Positions 14,731-22,283 of a stretch of DNA of 54,067 bases are shown here, one piece after another. The position numbers and the translations under genes are program-made. The DNA lies in assembly GCA_903906315.1 (NCBI GenBank), contig CAIVJW010000313.1, forward strand, positions 1 through 54,067, in the 5' to 3' direction. Source of the DNA: an uncultured delta proteobacterium (GTDB lineage Bacteria > Myxococcota_A > Polyangia > Polyangiales > Polyangiaceae). The notes below the pieces were generated by a model, which ran no database searches, had not been told where the DNA came from, and worked only from the letters and a program-made list of their open reading frames with translations. Every line of letters begins with the position of its first letter. The first letter of the stretch is position 1.

Positions 14731-16590
14731 ATGCCGAAGGTCTGCTCGAAGTGCAACGCCGCCGTGGCGCCCCAGAACGCCTTCTGCGACGAGTGCGGCG
14801 GGTCGCCGACGGAGGTCATCGAGTCTCCCGAGGCCATCGCGCAGTACGAAGAGATCCTCGGCGAGTTCGCTGCCGACGGCGTCCTCGACCAGGACGAGCT
14901 GGACGCGCTCGCGCACGCCCGGGCCGAGCTCGAGATCTCGCTCGCGACCCACGACGCCCTCGTCGCGAAAGACCCGCGGCTCGGGCAGGCGCTGCGGGTG
15001 ACGGTCGAGGTCGACGAGGCCACGCTCGTCGGGTTCCTCGCGGGGACGCAGGGCATGATGCGCGTCCGCGTGCGGAACGCAGGCAGCAAGATCCTCCGCA
15101 GCGCGCTGTTGCGCTACGCGGTGAGCGGCGAGGACCACGTGCGCGAGGAGTCGCTGCGGATGCTGAAGCCGACCGCTCCCGTGGTGGTCGGCGCCATGGT
15201 GCTCCTGCCGCGGCACGGGCAGTACATGCTCGAGCTGGTCGTGCGGGTGGAGGACCTGCTCGGGAAGGTGCAGCAGTTCTACCGCTCCGAGCCGATCGGG
15301 TTCCGCGTCGGGCAGGATTCGGCGAGCGGGCCGCAAAGCCTCGTAGTCAACCAGTTCGTCCAGGCCGACGCGATGCGGGTCGCAGGCGACAAACTCGCCG
15401 AAGTGAATGTCGGCGCCGCGACAGGAGGCACGCGGGGCGGTGCGCTATCCGACGAGCAGTGGAGGGCCATCAGCCTGCGACCGATCTCCCCGAGCGAGTG
15501 GGAGCACTGGGCACTGCGACGCGATGCCGGCGCGCGGCAGGCCGCGGCGGACGAGGCACGGCGAACGCAGGAGGCGGCGGAGGCGAAGCAGCGGGCCGAG
15601 GCGGAGGCGAGGGAGCGGGCCAAGGCGGAGGCCACGGAGCGCGCGCGGCGGGAGGCGGAGGCGAGGGCCCGTGCGGAGGCGGAGACCCGGGAGCGCGCTC
15701 GCGCGGAGGCGGCAGCGCGCGCGAAGGCCCAGACGGAGGCCGCGGAGCGCACCCGAGCCGAAGCGGCGGACCGCGAGCGTGCGGCGGCCGCCGCGGCGGC
15801 GAAGGCGCGCGAGGCGGCGTCGTTGGGCGCGCGGCTCGCGTCGGTGGCGCCGGGGGCCGCGATCGTCCGCGTGCCCGCGGGGACGTTCCGGATGGGGACG
15901 CCGTCGGGCGGGTACGACGACGAGCGCCCCGTGCACGCGGTGACGATCACGCGGCCGTTCGAGCTGTGGTCGACGCCGGTGACGCAGGCACAGTGGAAGG
16001 CGCTGATGGGCAACAGTCCGTCGAAGTTCAGCGGCGACGCGCGGCCGGTCGAGTGCGTGAGCTGGTACGACGCGGTGGCGTACTGCAACGCGCTGTCGCG
16101 GGCGCTGGGGCTCGACGAGGCGTACGTGCTGACGAGCGTGAAGGGCAAGCCCGGCGCCGAGGGGTTCGAGGCGAGCGTCGCGTGGAAGGGGCTCGGATGC
16201 GCGGGGTTCCGGCTGCCGACGGAGGCGGAGTGGGAGTACGCGTGCCGGGCGGGGACGACCGGGGAGCGGTACGGCGAGCTCGACGCGGTCGCCTGGTACG
16301 ACAAGAACTCGGGCGGCGAGACGCACCCGGTCGCGAAGAAGCAGCCGAATGCGTGGGGGCTCTACGACACGATCGGCAACGTGTGGGAGTGGGTCTGGGA
16401 CTGGAAGGGCGAGTATTCGCCGGGCGACCAGCGCGACCCGACGGGTCCCGATGCGGGCGCTGGCCGCGTCTATCGCGGTGGGGGCTGGAGCGTCGTCGCG
16501 GACGTCGCCCGGGCCGCGTACCGCCGCGGCGGCGGCCCAGGCACCCGCGGCGGCCGCCTCGGCTTCCGTCCCTCCAGGTCGCTGCCGTAG
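14731..16590 (+). CDS. DGR target protein 1: FGE/CLec-fold variable protein
   Basis: 619 residues from the ATG at 14731 (MPKVCSKCN). Order: zinc ribbon (CSKC...CDEC, residues 5-23); acidic helical segment (QYEEILGEFAADGVLDQDE, about 33-75); beta-rich segment (about 85-215); Ala/Glu/Arg coiled linker (about 265-370); FGE/SUMF1-type C-type-lectin domain from VRVPAGTFRMG (about 380) to the end. Conserved fold landmarks include GFRLPTEAEWEYACRAG and GNVWEWVWDW. The last 40 residues are VR1 (about 575-616) and differ from the TR-encoded residues at Asn, Asp and Ser positions. The catalytic Cys pair of formylglycine-generating enzymes is not present, so it should bind rather than oxidise. It is convergent with the DGR operon. 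The ligand is unknown. Confidence 0.92.
   Translation: MPKVCSKCNAAVAPQNAFCDECGGSPTEVIESPEAIAQYEEILGEFAADGVLDQDELDALAHARAELEISLATHDALVAKDPRLGQALRVTVEVDEATLVGFLAGTQGMMRVRVRNAGSKILRSALLRYAVSGEDHVREESLRMLKPTAPVVVGAMVLLPRHGQYMLELVVRVEDLLGKVQQFYRSEPIGFRVGQDSASGPQSLVVNQFVQADAMRVAGDKLAEVNVGAATGGTRGGALSDEQWRAISLRPISPSEWEHWALRRDAGARQAAADEARRTQEAAEAKQRAEAEARERAKAEATERARREAEARARAEAETRERARAEAAARAKAQTEAAERTRAEAADRERAAAAAAAKAREAASLGARLASVAPGAAIVRVPAGTFRMGTPSGGYDDERPVHAVTITRPFELWSTPVTQAQWKALMGNSPSKFSGDARPVECVSWYDAVAYCNALSRALGLDEAYVLTSVKGKPGAEGFEASVAWKGLGCAGFRLPTEAEWEYACRAGTTGERYGELDAVAWYDKNSGGETHPVAKKQPNAWGLYDTIGNVWEWVWDWKGEYSPGDQRDPTGPDAGAGRVYRGGGWSVVADVARAAYRRGGGPGTRGGRLGFRPSRSLP
16454..16577 (+). repeat. 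DGR variable repeat VR1
   Basis: 124 bp at the 3' end of the target gene, aligned without gaps to the TR at 16967-17090 (reverse strand). By hand count 101 of 124 bases match. All 23 differences lie at TR adenines: 16 to G, 4 to T and 3 to C. The last 20 bases, which contain a single adenine, are identical and would act as the initiation-of-mutagenic-homing end. The repeat ends 13 bp before the last base of the stop codon. Confidence 0.97.
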
Positions 16591-16597
16591 GCAGCGA
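16579..16597 (+). other. hairpin just downstream of VR1
   Basis: TCGCTGCC, a three-base loop GTA, and GGCAGCGA form a perfect 8-bp stem. The stop codon TAG spans loop and stem. The same hairpin lies at the same distance from VR2 and is absent after the TR. In the known Bordetella phage DGR an inverted repeat just after the VR promotes retrohoming, so this is probably the equivalent element. Confidence 0.85.
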
Positions 16598-16733
16598 GGC
16601 TCCCGCTCACCACCTGCCGCCTTTCGACCTTTCGACGTTCCGACGCCCGGCTCGGCAGGAGCGAGCGGGCGCGGTCGGACTCGGAGCGCTGCGAAGCCCG
16701 CGACGAGGAACGACTGCGCCTGCGAAGCGGGGG
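16598..16733 (+). repeat. conserved 3' flank of VR1
   Basis: About 135 bp after the hairpin match, with scattered differences, the flank of VR2 (19007-19140, reverse strand). Shared blocks include CTCGGCAGGAGCGAGCGGGC and GCTGCGAAGCCCGCGACGA. No reading frame explains the conservation. It may come from duplication of target gene plus flank, or be needed for target recognition. Between it and the terminator at 16788 I see nothing else but a G-run/C-run hairpin near 16753-16777. Confidence 0.75.
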
Positions 16734-16787
16734 TTGTGCGAAGCGACGGAGCGCGGGGGTGCGGGGGGAACCCCCGCCCGACAAACG

Positions 16788-16837
16788 CACAAAAACAGCC
16801 GCCGCTGGGGCGAGCGAGCTCGCAAGGCCAGCGGCGG
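16788..16837 (-). terminator. intrinsic terminator of the DGR operon/TR transcript
   Basis: CCGCCGCTGG (16799-16808) and CCAGCGGCGG (16828-16837) form a perfect 10-bp stem. Read on the minus strand it is followed by CTGTTTTTGTG. It lies about 130 bp beyond the 3' end of the TR, so it would end the HRDC-avd-RT-TR transcript after the template and its downstream spacer. Confidence 0.7.
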
Positions 16838-16966
16838 TCGACGTCTTCGTCCGGTCCTGCGTGCGACCGGCTCGGGCTCGGGGATGAATGGTCGGGAGGC
16901 AGGCGCGCTGACCGAGTCCGTGGACGCGGTCATTCTGGCCGACGGCAGAGCCGTTCGCTTCCCGGG

Positions 16967-17090
16967 CTGGAGGGACGGAAGCCGAGGTTGTCGTTGCGGT
17001 TGCCTGGGTCGTTGTCGTTGCGGTACGCGGCCCGGGCGTTGTCCGCGTCGTTGTTCCAGCTTCCACCGCGATTGACGCGGTTAGCGCCCG
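16967..17090 (-). repeat. DGR template repeat TR
   Basis: 124 bp on the RT strand containing 30 adenines, 29 of them clustered in or near AAC, GAC and similar codons. In the target frame it would encode ten Asn and five Asp in 40 residues, including WNND, YRNDND and NRNDN. This is the usual DGR design, because mutating AAC can reach many residues but no stop. Its 5' end overlaps the RT stop codon by eight bases. It differs from VR1 and VR2 only at adenines and lacks the hairpin found after both VRs. It is a non-coding RNA template, not a gene. Confidence 0.97.
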
Positions 17091-18112
17091 TCGTCCCCTC
17101 GCCCCGCCGCGCCGGACCTCGCGAACAAGGACCGGCGAAGGCCCCGCGTGTGGCCCCAGCGGGACCACGCGACGAGGCTTTGCAGCGACGCGAGCGCACT
17201 GGTGGCTGATTCGCCTCCGCGCGTCAACTCGCGTTCGAGCGCGCGCACCCGCCGGACGAGCCGTCGTCGCCTCGCACCGTCGAGGCGCACCACGGCGGGA
17301 AAGAGCCTGAAGCCGAGGAACGGCACGCCCTCCGTCACCGGCAGCACCTGCGTGACGCGCGCCTTCAGGCGCAGCGCGAGGCGGTCTCGGGTGAACGCAT
17401 CGATCGCGGCCGCGTGCGCCCAGAGCGCGTCCTTCGAGGGCGCGAAGACGAGCACGTCGTCCATGTAGCGCACGTACGCCCGAACCCCGCGGCCGCGCGT
17501 CACGAAGCGATCGAGCGCCCCGAGGTAGAAATTCGCGAAGTGCTGGCTCGTGAGATTGCCAATCGGCACGCCCCGGCCCGGCTCCGATCCCGGTGCCCCG
17601 GCCCGCACGAACACCTCGGCCAGCGCGAGCAGGGCTGGCTCACGGAGCCGCGCGCGCAGCATCGCGAGGAGGACGTCGTGCGAGAGCGTCTCGAAGAAGT
17701 GCTCCACGTCGAGCTTGAGCGCGAAGGGGTGCTGCCTCGCGAGCCCCGCCGCGAACCACACCGCGGCGAGCGTCCCCTTGCCCTTGCGGCACGCAAAGCT
17801 CGCGTGGCTCGCGCCGCGTTCGAGGTCCGCCTCGATCTCGGCGCAGAGCGCGTGGTGGACGACGCGGTCGCGAAACGCGGCGGCGCTGATCGTCCGCGGC
17901 TTCGGGTCCGAGATGGTGAACGTCCGGTACGCCGCGGGGCGGTACGCGCCGCGCCGAAGATCGTCCTGCAGCGCGAGCACCTGCGCTTCGCGCTCGATCA
18001 GGAACCGCAGCGCGTCGGACCCGCGCGCGCCGCGAGCGGCGAGCGAGGCGGCGCGGAGGAGCGACGCAAACGACGTCAGTCGGTCGAACCGCTGCGACTC
18101 AGCCATCGCCAT
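17081..18112 (-). CDS. DGR reverse transcriptase
   Basis: 343 residues from the ATG at 18112, which overlaps the Avd stop by 14 bp; a second ATG at 18106 is possible. RT motifs in order: [20 protein letters not shown] (71-90), catalytic Asp in LKLDVEHFF (D135), [17 protein letters not shown] (181-197) with the DGR-type I-G-x-x-x-S-Q, YMDD (216-219), and FLGFRL near 265. The thumb is short and basic. It lacks the maturase and endonuclease domains of group II intron RTs and the VTG-type motifs of retrons. It copies the TR RNA with errors opposite adenines so that cDNA replaces the VRs. The stop lies inside the TR. Confidence 0.96.
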   Translation of the reverse strand: MAMAESQRFDRLTSFASLLRAASLAARGARGSDALRFLIEREAQVLALQDDLRRGAYRPAAYRTFTISDPKPRTISAAAFRDRVVHHALCAEIEADLERGASHASFACRKGKGTLAAVWFAAGLARQHPFALKLDVEHFFETLSHDVLLAMLRARLREPALLALAEVFVRAGAPGSEPGRGVPIGNLTSQHFANFYLGALDRFVTRGRGVRAYVRYMDDVLVFAPSKDALWAHAAAIDAFTRDRLALRLKARVTQVLPVTEGVPFLGFRLFPAVVRLDGARRRRLVRRVRALERELTRGGESATSALASLQSLVAWSRWGHTRGLRRSLFARSGAAGRGDDGR

Positions 18113-18464
18113 CGAGCCCGCCCTGAAGCTGCTTCAACCAGGCCCCGATCCCGCGGCCGAACGCGTCAATCTCGCGCGAGCAGTGCTCGTACGCCCTGGG
18201 GTCGAGGCACCGCCGCGCGTGGGCGAGACGGACGAGCAGGCGGATGCGCGAGAGCCGCAGGTTGATCTCGCGGAGCGACCGCGCCCTCCGCTCGCCCCGC
18301 GTGTACTGCGCTTCGACCAGCTGCTCCGCGACGTCGAGCGCCGCCTCGTCGAGGCGCTGGCCGAGCACGTACCGGAGCGCCTTCGGGAACTTGCTCGTGC
18401 GGTCGAGCAGGTCGCCCACGAAGCGCTCCCAACCGACCGCGAGCTCGAGGCCCTCGCGGCTCAC
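18099..18464 (-). CDS. avd: Avd-like accessory variability determinant
   Basis: 121 residues from a GTG at 18464 that overlaps the HRDC stop (GTGA). It is all-helical and basic: FVGDLLDRTSKFPKALRYVL, ALDVAEQLVEAQYTR, LREINLRLSRIRLLVRLAHA and AFGRGIGAWLKQL fit the four-helix bundle of Avd/S23-like proteins. Avd forms a pentameric barrel that binds the RT and template RNA and is needed for mutagenic cDNA synthesis in known DGRs. Length and position directly before the RT are typical. Confidence 0.9.
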   Translation of the reverse strand: MSREGLELAVGWERFVGDLLDRTSKFPKALRYVLGQRLDEAALDVAEQLVEAQYTRGERRARSLREINLRLSRIRLLVRLAHARRCLDPRAYEHCSREIDAFGRGIGAWLKQLQGGLDGDG

Positions 18465-18955
18465 GGCGAGCCTGCGGGCGGCGCTGGGTCCGTCTCGGCG
18501 AGGACGCGCAGCACATCCTCGGCGAAGCTCCGCACCTTGCCGTCACCGACGCCGTCGATGCGGCCGAGGGCCTCGAGAGTCGTGGGGCGCGCCTTCGCGA
18601 TCGCGGCGAGCTGCCGGTTGGTGAGCACGAGGTAGACAGGCAGCCCGTCCGCCCGGGCGCGGGCGCCTCGCCACGCTCGGAGCGCCTCGAAGCGCGCGCG
18701 CTCCGCGGGGTCGAGCTCACGCTGGAGGCCCTCGCGGCGCTCAGCCCACGCCGGCCTCGCGCCGCTCGCCGCGGACGGGGCCTCGTCGATCGGCCGGTAG
18801 CTCACGACCAGGCTCATCCACGGCGCGCGCTCGTGCTCGAAGAAGAACGTCTCCGTCTCGACGACCTCGACCGAGTCCATCCACTCGCGGAGGGCGTCGT
18901 CATCGAACCCGCCACGCGCGGGATCGAACCGCAGCGTGAACACGCGGACTTTCAT
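18461..18955 (-). CDS. HRDC-domain DGR accessory protein
   Basis: 164 residues. GGAGAG lies 8 bases before the ATG at 18955. The N-terminal 75 residues (MKVRVFTLRFDPARGGFDDD, then EVVETETFFFEHERAPWMSL) are a small beta/alpha domain seen with DGR HRDC proteins. The C-terminal HRDC domain (about 85-155) has FEALRAWRGARARADGLPVY, then LTNRQLAAIAKARPTTLEAL and GVGDGKVRSFAEDVL. HRDC domains bind nucleic acids, and this class is a known DGR accessory. It begins the operon HRDC-avd-RT-TR. Confidence 0.88.
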   Translation of the reverse strand: MKVRVFTLRFDPARGGFDDDALREWMDSVEVVETETFFFEHERAPWMSLVVSYRPIDEAPSAASGARPAWAERREGLQRELDPAERARFEALRAWRGARARADGLPVYLVLTNRQLAAIAKARPTTLEALGRIDGVGDGKVRSFAEDVLRVLAETDPAPPAGSP

Positions 18956-19006
18956 GTGCCAATCTCTCCAAGACCGTCGAACCTCCCGCCCCGCTCGCTC
19001 GCCACC

Positions 19007-19140
19007 CCCGCTTCGCGGGCACGTCCGTTCGTCGTCGCGGGCTTCGCAGCGCGCCGACTCCGGCCGCGCCCGCTCGCTCCTGCCGAGACGGGCGTCGGAA
19101 AGTCGAAAGGTGGAAAAGCAGCAGGCAGCAAGCAGAAGCC
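19007..19140 (-). repeat. conserved 3' flank of VR2
   Basis: Partner of the VR1 flank at 16598-16733. It lies between the VR2 hairpin and the HRDC gene, so any promoter for the accessory operon that is separate from the target gene would have to sit in or next to it. Confidence 0.75.
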
Positions 19141-19159
19141 TCGCTGCCTACGGCAGCGA
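19141..19159 (-). other. hairpin just downstream of VR2
   Basis: The same 8-bp stem and three-base loop as after VR1, again spanning the stop codon (TAG at 19150-19148) and starting one base after the VR. Confidence 0.85.
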
Positions 19160-20830
19160 CCTGGAGGGACGGAAGCCGAGGTAGTCGTAGCGGCCGCCAG
19201 GGCCGCCGTCGTTGCGGCACGCGGCCCGGGCGAAGACCGCGACGAAGTCCCAGCTCCCACCGCGATTGACGCGGCCAGCGCCCGAGGCGGCACCCGTCGG
19301 GTCGCGCTGGTCACCGGCGAAGTAGTCGCCCTTCCAGTCCCAGACCCACTCCCACACGTTGCCGATCGTGTCGTAGAGCCCCCACGCGTTCGGCTGCTTC
19401 TTCGCGACCGGGTGCGTCTCGCTGCCCGAGTTGCCCTCGTGCCACGCGATCGCGTCGAGCTCGCCGTACAGCTCGCCCGTCGTCCCCGCCCGGCACGCGT
19501 ACTCCCACTCCGCCTCCGTCGGCAGGCGGAAGCCAGGACACGCGAGCCCTTTCCACGTGACCGTCGCCGCGAAGCCCTCCTCGCCCGGCTCTCCCTCCTC
19601 GTCGGTGAGCACGTACGCCTCCTCGAGCCCGACGGCGCGCGACAGCGCGTTGCAGTACGCGACCGCGTCGAACCAGCTCACTTGCTCCACGGGGCGCGCG
19701 TCCCCGCTGAAGCCCGACGGGTCGTTGCCCATCAGCGCCCGCCACTGCGCCTGCGTCACGGGCGTCGACCACAGCTCGAACGCGCGCGTGATCGTCACCG
19801 TGTGCACCGGGCGCTCATCGTCCTCGTCGCTCGACTCCTCCCCCATCTCGAAGGTGCCCGCGGGCACCCTCACGAGGGCGGCGCGCGGCGCGACGGCGGC
19901 GAGGCGCGCGGCGAACGACGCGGCCTCGCGCACCTTCGCCTCCGCCTCCGCCCGCGCGTGAGCCTCGGCCTCCGCCTTGGCGTGCGCCGCCTGCCGCGCG
20001 TGAGCCTCGGCCTCCGCCTTGGCGTGCGCCGCCTGCCGCGCGCCCGCGTCGCGCCGAACGGCCCACTGCCCCCACTCCTCGGCCGACATCGACCGCAGCC
20101 CGACCGCGCCCCACTGCCGCTCGGACAGCGCACCGCCGCGATCGCCGTCACGGACGCCTCCCACGTTCACGAGCGGGTCGCCCGCCACGCGCATCGCCGA
20201 CGCATCGAGGTGCACGCTCACGCTCTGCGGGCCGGCGGCCGACTCCCGGCCGACGCGGAAGCCGATCGGGTCCGCGCGGAAGTACTGCTGCACGGTGCCG
20301 CGCAGGTCCTCGACCCGCACGACGGCCTCGAGCATGAAGTGGCCATGGCGCGGCAAGAGCACGAGCGCGCCGAGCTCGACCGGGTCACCCGGCTTCAGCA
20401 TGCGGATCGGCTCCTCGCGAAGCGCGTCCTCGCCGCTCACGGCGTGGCGCACGGTCGCCGACCGCATCGTCTTCGACCCGAGGTTGCGCAGGCGCAGCCG
20501 GATGAAGCCGTGCGTGCCCGCCACGAAGCCGACGAGCGTCGCCTCGTCGACCTCGATCGCGACGCGCAGGCCCTGTGCGAGGCGCGGGTCGCGCGCGACG
20601 ATCGCGTCGTGCGTGGCCTGCGAGACGCCGAGCTCGAGGCGAAGGTCGGCGAGCTCGGCGAGCTCGGCCGCGTCGAGCACGCCGTCGGCCGCGAACTCGC
20701 CGAGGATCTCCTCGTACTCGGCGACGGCTTCGGGGGACTCGACGACCTCGGCCGCGGCGGCGCCGCAGCGGCCGCAGAAGACCTCGTCGGTCGCGACGGG
20801 GACATCGCACTTCGGGCAAACCTTGGGCAT
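19148..20830 (-). CDS. DGR target protein 2: FGE/CLec-fold variable protein
   Basis: 560 residues. Start MPKVCPKC at 20830 with GGAG 8 bases upstream. The architecture is that of target 1: zinc ribbon (CPKC...CGRC), EYEEILGEFAADGVLDAAEL helical segment, beta-rich segment, a short Ala/Glu/His linker (about 262-305, with a repeated HAKAEAEA unit), then the FGE/CLec domain from VRVPAGTFEMG (about 320). VR2 covers about residues 516-557. The linker is the shortest of the three paralogues. It lies upstream of HRDC-avd-RT on the same strand with a 192-bp gap, so target and mutagenic machinery may share a transcript. It would display a diversified binding surface; no signal peptide is visible, so it is probably cytoplasmic. 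Confidence 0.93.
   Translation of the reverse strand: MPKVCPKCDVPVATDEVFCGRCGAAAAEVVESPEAVAEYEEILGEFAADGVLDAAELAELADLRLELGVSQATHDAIVARDPRLAQGLRVAIEVDEATLVGFVAGTHGFIRLRLRNLGSKTMRSATVRHAVSGEDALREEPIRMLKPGDPVELGALVLLPRHGHFMLEAVVRVEDLRGTVQQYFRADPIGFRVGRESAAGPQSVSVHLDASAMRVAGDPLVNVGGVRDGDRGGALSERQWGAVGLRSMSAEEWGQWAVRRDAGARQAAHAKAEAEAHARQAAHAKAEAEAHARAEAEAKVREAASFAARLAAVAPRAALVRVPAGTFEMGEESSDEDDERPVHTVTITRAFELWSTPVTQAQWRALMGNDPSGFSGDARPVEQVSWFDAVAYCNALSRAVGLEEAYVLTDEEGEPGEEGFAATVTWKGLACPGFRLPTEAEWEYACRAGTTGELYGELDAIAWHEGNSGSETHPVAKKQPNAWGLYDTIGNVWEWVWDWKGDYFAGDQRDPTGAASGAGRVNRGGSWDFVAVFARAACRNDGGPGGRYDYLGFRPSRSLP
19161..19284 (-). repeat. DGR variable repeat VR2
   Basis: 124 bp aligned without gaps to the TR: 105 of 124 identical. 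All 19 differences lie at TR adenines (10 to G, 9 to T). VR2 and VR1 differ from each other at many of these sites, which shows independent mutagenesis. Encoded variable residues include GGSWDFVAVF and CRNDGGPGGRYDYL, where VR1 has GGGWSVVADV and YRRGGGPGTRGGRL. Confidence 0.97.
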
Positions 20831-20978
20831 CGTGAATCTCCGGCGGCGCGCGAGAGTAGCCGAGCGGCGCGGCGGGTGTCATGCGCCGGGCGGGGACGGG
20901 CGTCGGAGCAGCGCGCGGCCTCGGCGGGGGCGCGCGCGGGGTCCTCGCCAGGCCGCCGCGTCCGCCACCGCCCCACCG

Positions 20979-22208
20979 TCAGTCCGGCAGAGGCCCGCCG
21001 ACGCGCTCGCGGTGCACGGGCAGCAGCCACGTGCATGTTCGATGAACGAGGTCGACACCATCGAGCAGCCCGTGCCCGCGATCGAACCGACGCACCCACC
21101 GGCGACCGTCGAGGTCGGGCCACTCCTCGTCCAGCGCCTCGGGGCCGAAGAGGTGGTCGACGTCGCTCACGATGTCGGCAATCGGCCGCGGCTGGCGGAG
21201 GTGAGCTGCCTCGTTGCGGTCCTGAACGAGGCGGCCAATCGCCGCGAGCGACTCCGAGGATCGCAAGCGTTCGAGGCGCCCGGCCGCCCAGCGCGGGAGC
21301 ACGAGGTTCCTGCGCTGCAAGAGCGCCTCGAGGCGATTGCGCACCAGGCCGAACGTGAGGAAGACGCCGCGGTCGCCGCTCTGCGCCGCCGACGCGAGCT
21401 CGGCCACCGGCACGCGGCCGAGCTCGGACGCGACGGCGAAGTCCGCCGTGAGGGCGACCTCGGCGAACTGCAGCAGCGCGTGCTCCTGGAGGCGCTCGTC
21501 CGCGAGGGCGCGCGCGAGCGGCCGGAGCTCGCGCACGAGCGCGTGACCGCCCGCCTCGCGCAGCAGCGGAGCGCCCCCTCCCACGAGCGCCGCGAGCGCC
21601 TGGGTGCCGTGCCGTACGACCGGCTCGAGGTCCTCGTCACGCCACACGCACAGCGCGACACGCAGCGGGCGAGAGCGGCGGCGCGCGTGAACGCCGACCG
21701 CCGTGAAGAAGAGGTGCGCGAAGACCGGCACGGGCAGCTCGAACAGGCCGGTGCCGATGAGGGGAAAGGCCACGCCTTCGAGCCCGTCGCGGTCGACCCG
21801 GGCGAGCACGTCCTCGACGCAGCGACGGATGGTCTCGGCGTAGTAGGGCACGGCGTCGTCCTCGCCGAGGCCGAGCCAGCCGTCGGGCTCGTGAAAGCCG
21901 GCGTGGTAGATGCGCCGGCGCGCGGGGCCGGACGTCTCGAGCACGGTGCCGGCCGGGAGCACCTCGCCGCGAGTCTGCGACCACAGCTCCTCGCGGCACC
22001 TCGGCCAGGCGCGGCAGAGCAGCCCGGACACCGTATCGGGAAGACTCGCCGGGACGAAGTCGGACTGCTCGCTGCTCACCCAGGCGGGCTCGGGCGCGTC
22101 GAGCAGGCTCCCCTGGCGAACCTCGAGACGGACGGGGCCGACGGCCCACGACCACGGGGCCGGGGCGGCAGACGGCGCGGGCGCGGACGAGTCGACGAGG
22201 CGTTGCAT
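20979..22208 (-). CDS. Macro-domain protein with HEPN-like C-terminal domain
   Basis: 409 residues from the ATG at 22208; no strong ribosome site, so the start is tentative. Residues 25-200 look like a Macro (ADP-ribose-binding) domain: VRLEVRQGSLLDA, EVLPAGTVLETSG, RRRIYHAGF and the loop GVAFPLIGTGLFELP (145-159). The C-terminal half is helical and ends near LVQDRNEAAHLRQP; R331-N-E-A-A-H336 fits the R-[ND]-x3-H motif of HEPN ribonucleases. This suggests an ADP-ribose or related nucleotide sensor coupled to an RNase-like or inactive HEPN domain. It is next to the DGR target 2 promoter side on the same strand, 148 bp away. Confidence 0.65.
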   Translation of the reverse strand: MQRLVDSSAPAPSAAPAPWSWAVGPVRLEVRQGSLLDAPEPAWVSSEQSDFVPASLPDTVSGLLCRAWPRCREELWSQTRGEVLPAGTVLETSGPARRRIYHAGFHEPDGWLGLGEDDAVPYYAETIRRCVEDVLARVDRDGLEGVAFPLIGTGLFELPVPVFAHLFFTAVGVHARRRSRPLRVALCVWRDEDLEPVVRHGTQALAALVGGGAPLLREAGGHALVRELRPLARALADERLQEHALLQFAEVALTADFAVASELGRVPVAELASAAQSGDRGVFLTFGLVRNRLEALLQRRNLVLPRWAAGRLERLRSSESLAAIGRLVQDRNEAAHLRQPRPIADIVSDVDHLFGPEALDEEWPDLDGRRWVRRFDRGHGLLDGVDLVHRTCTWLLPVHRERVGGPLPD

Positions 22209-22283
22209 GCGGGCGCGGAGCGTACGCCGAGGACCGCCGCGCGACGATGCCCGGCGCCGGGCGGCACGCGGCGCGCCCGGCGT

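Noticed and set aside
14731-16590. True formylglycine-generating (sulfatase-activating) enzyme
   Set aside because: The domain has the fold landmarks but not the active-site Cys pair, and the corresponding C-terminal region is hypervariable.
16930-17199. Minus-strand frame of 89 codons that spans the TR (contains [18 protein letters not shown])
   Set aside because: It is the TR read in the target frame. Its upstream part overlaps the RT gene in another frame, and it has no ribosome site. It is a template, not a gene.
17081-18112. Retron or group II intron reverse transcriptase
   Set aside because: There is no maturase/endonuclease domain, no intron RNA structure and no msr/msd-like region, whereas the avd, HRDC, TR and VRs are all present.
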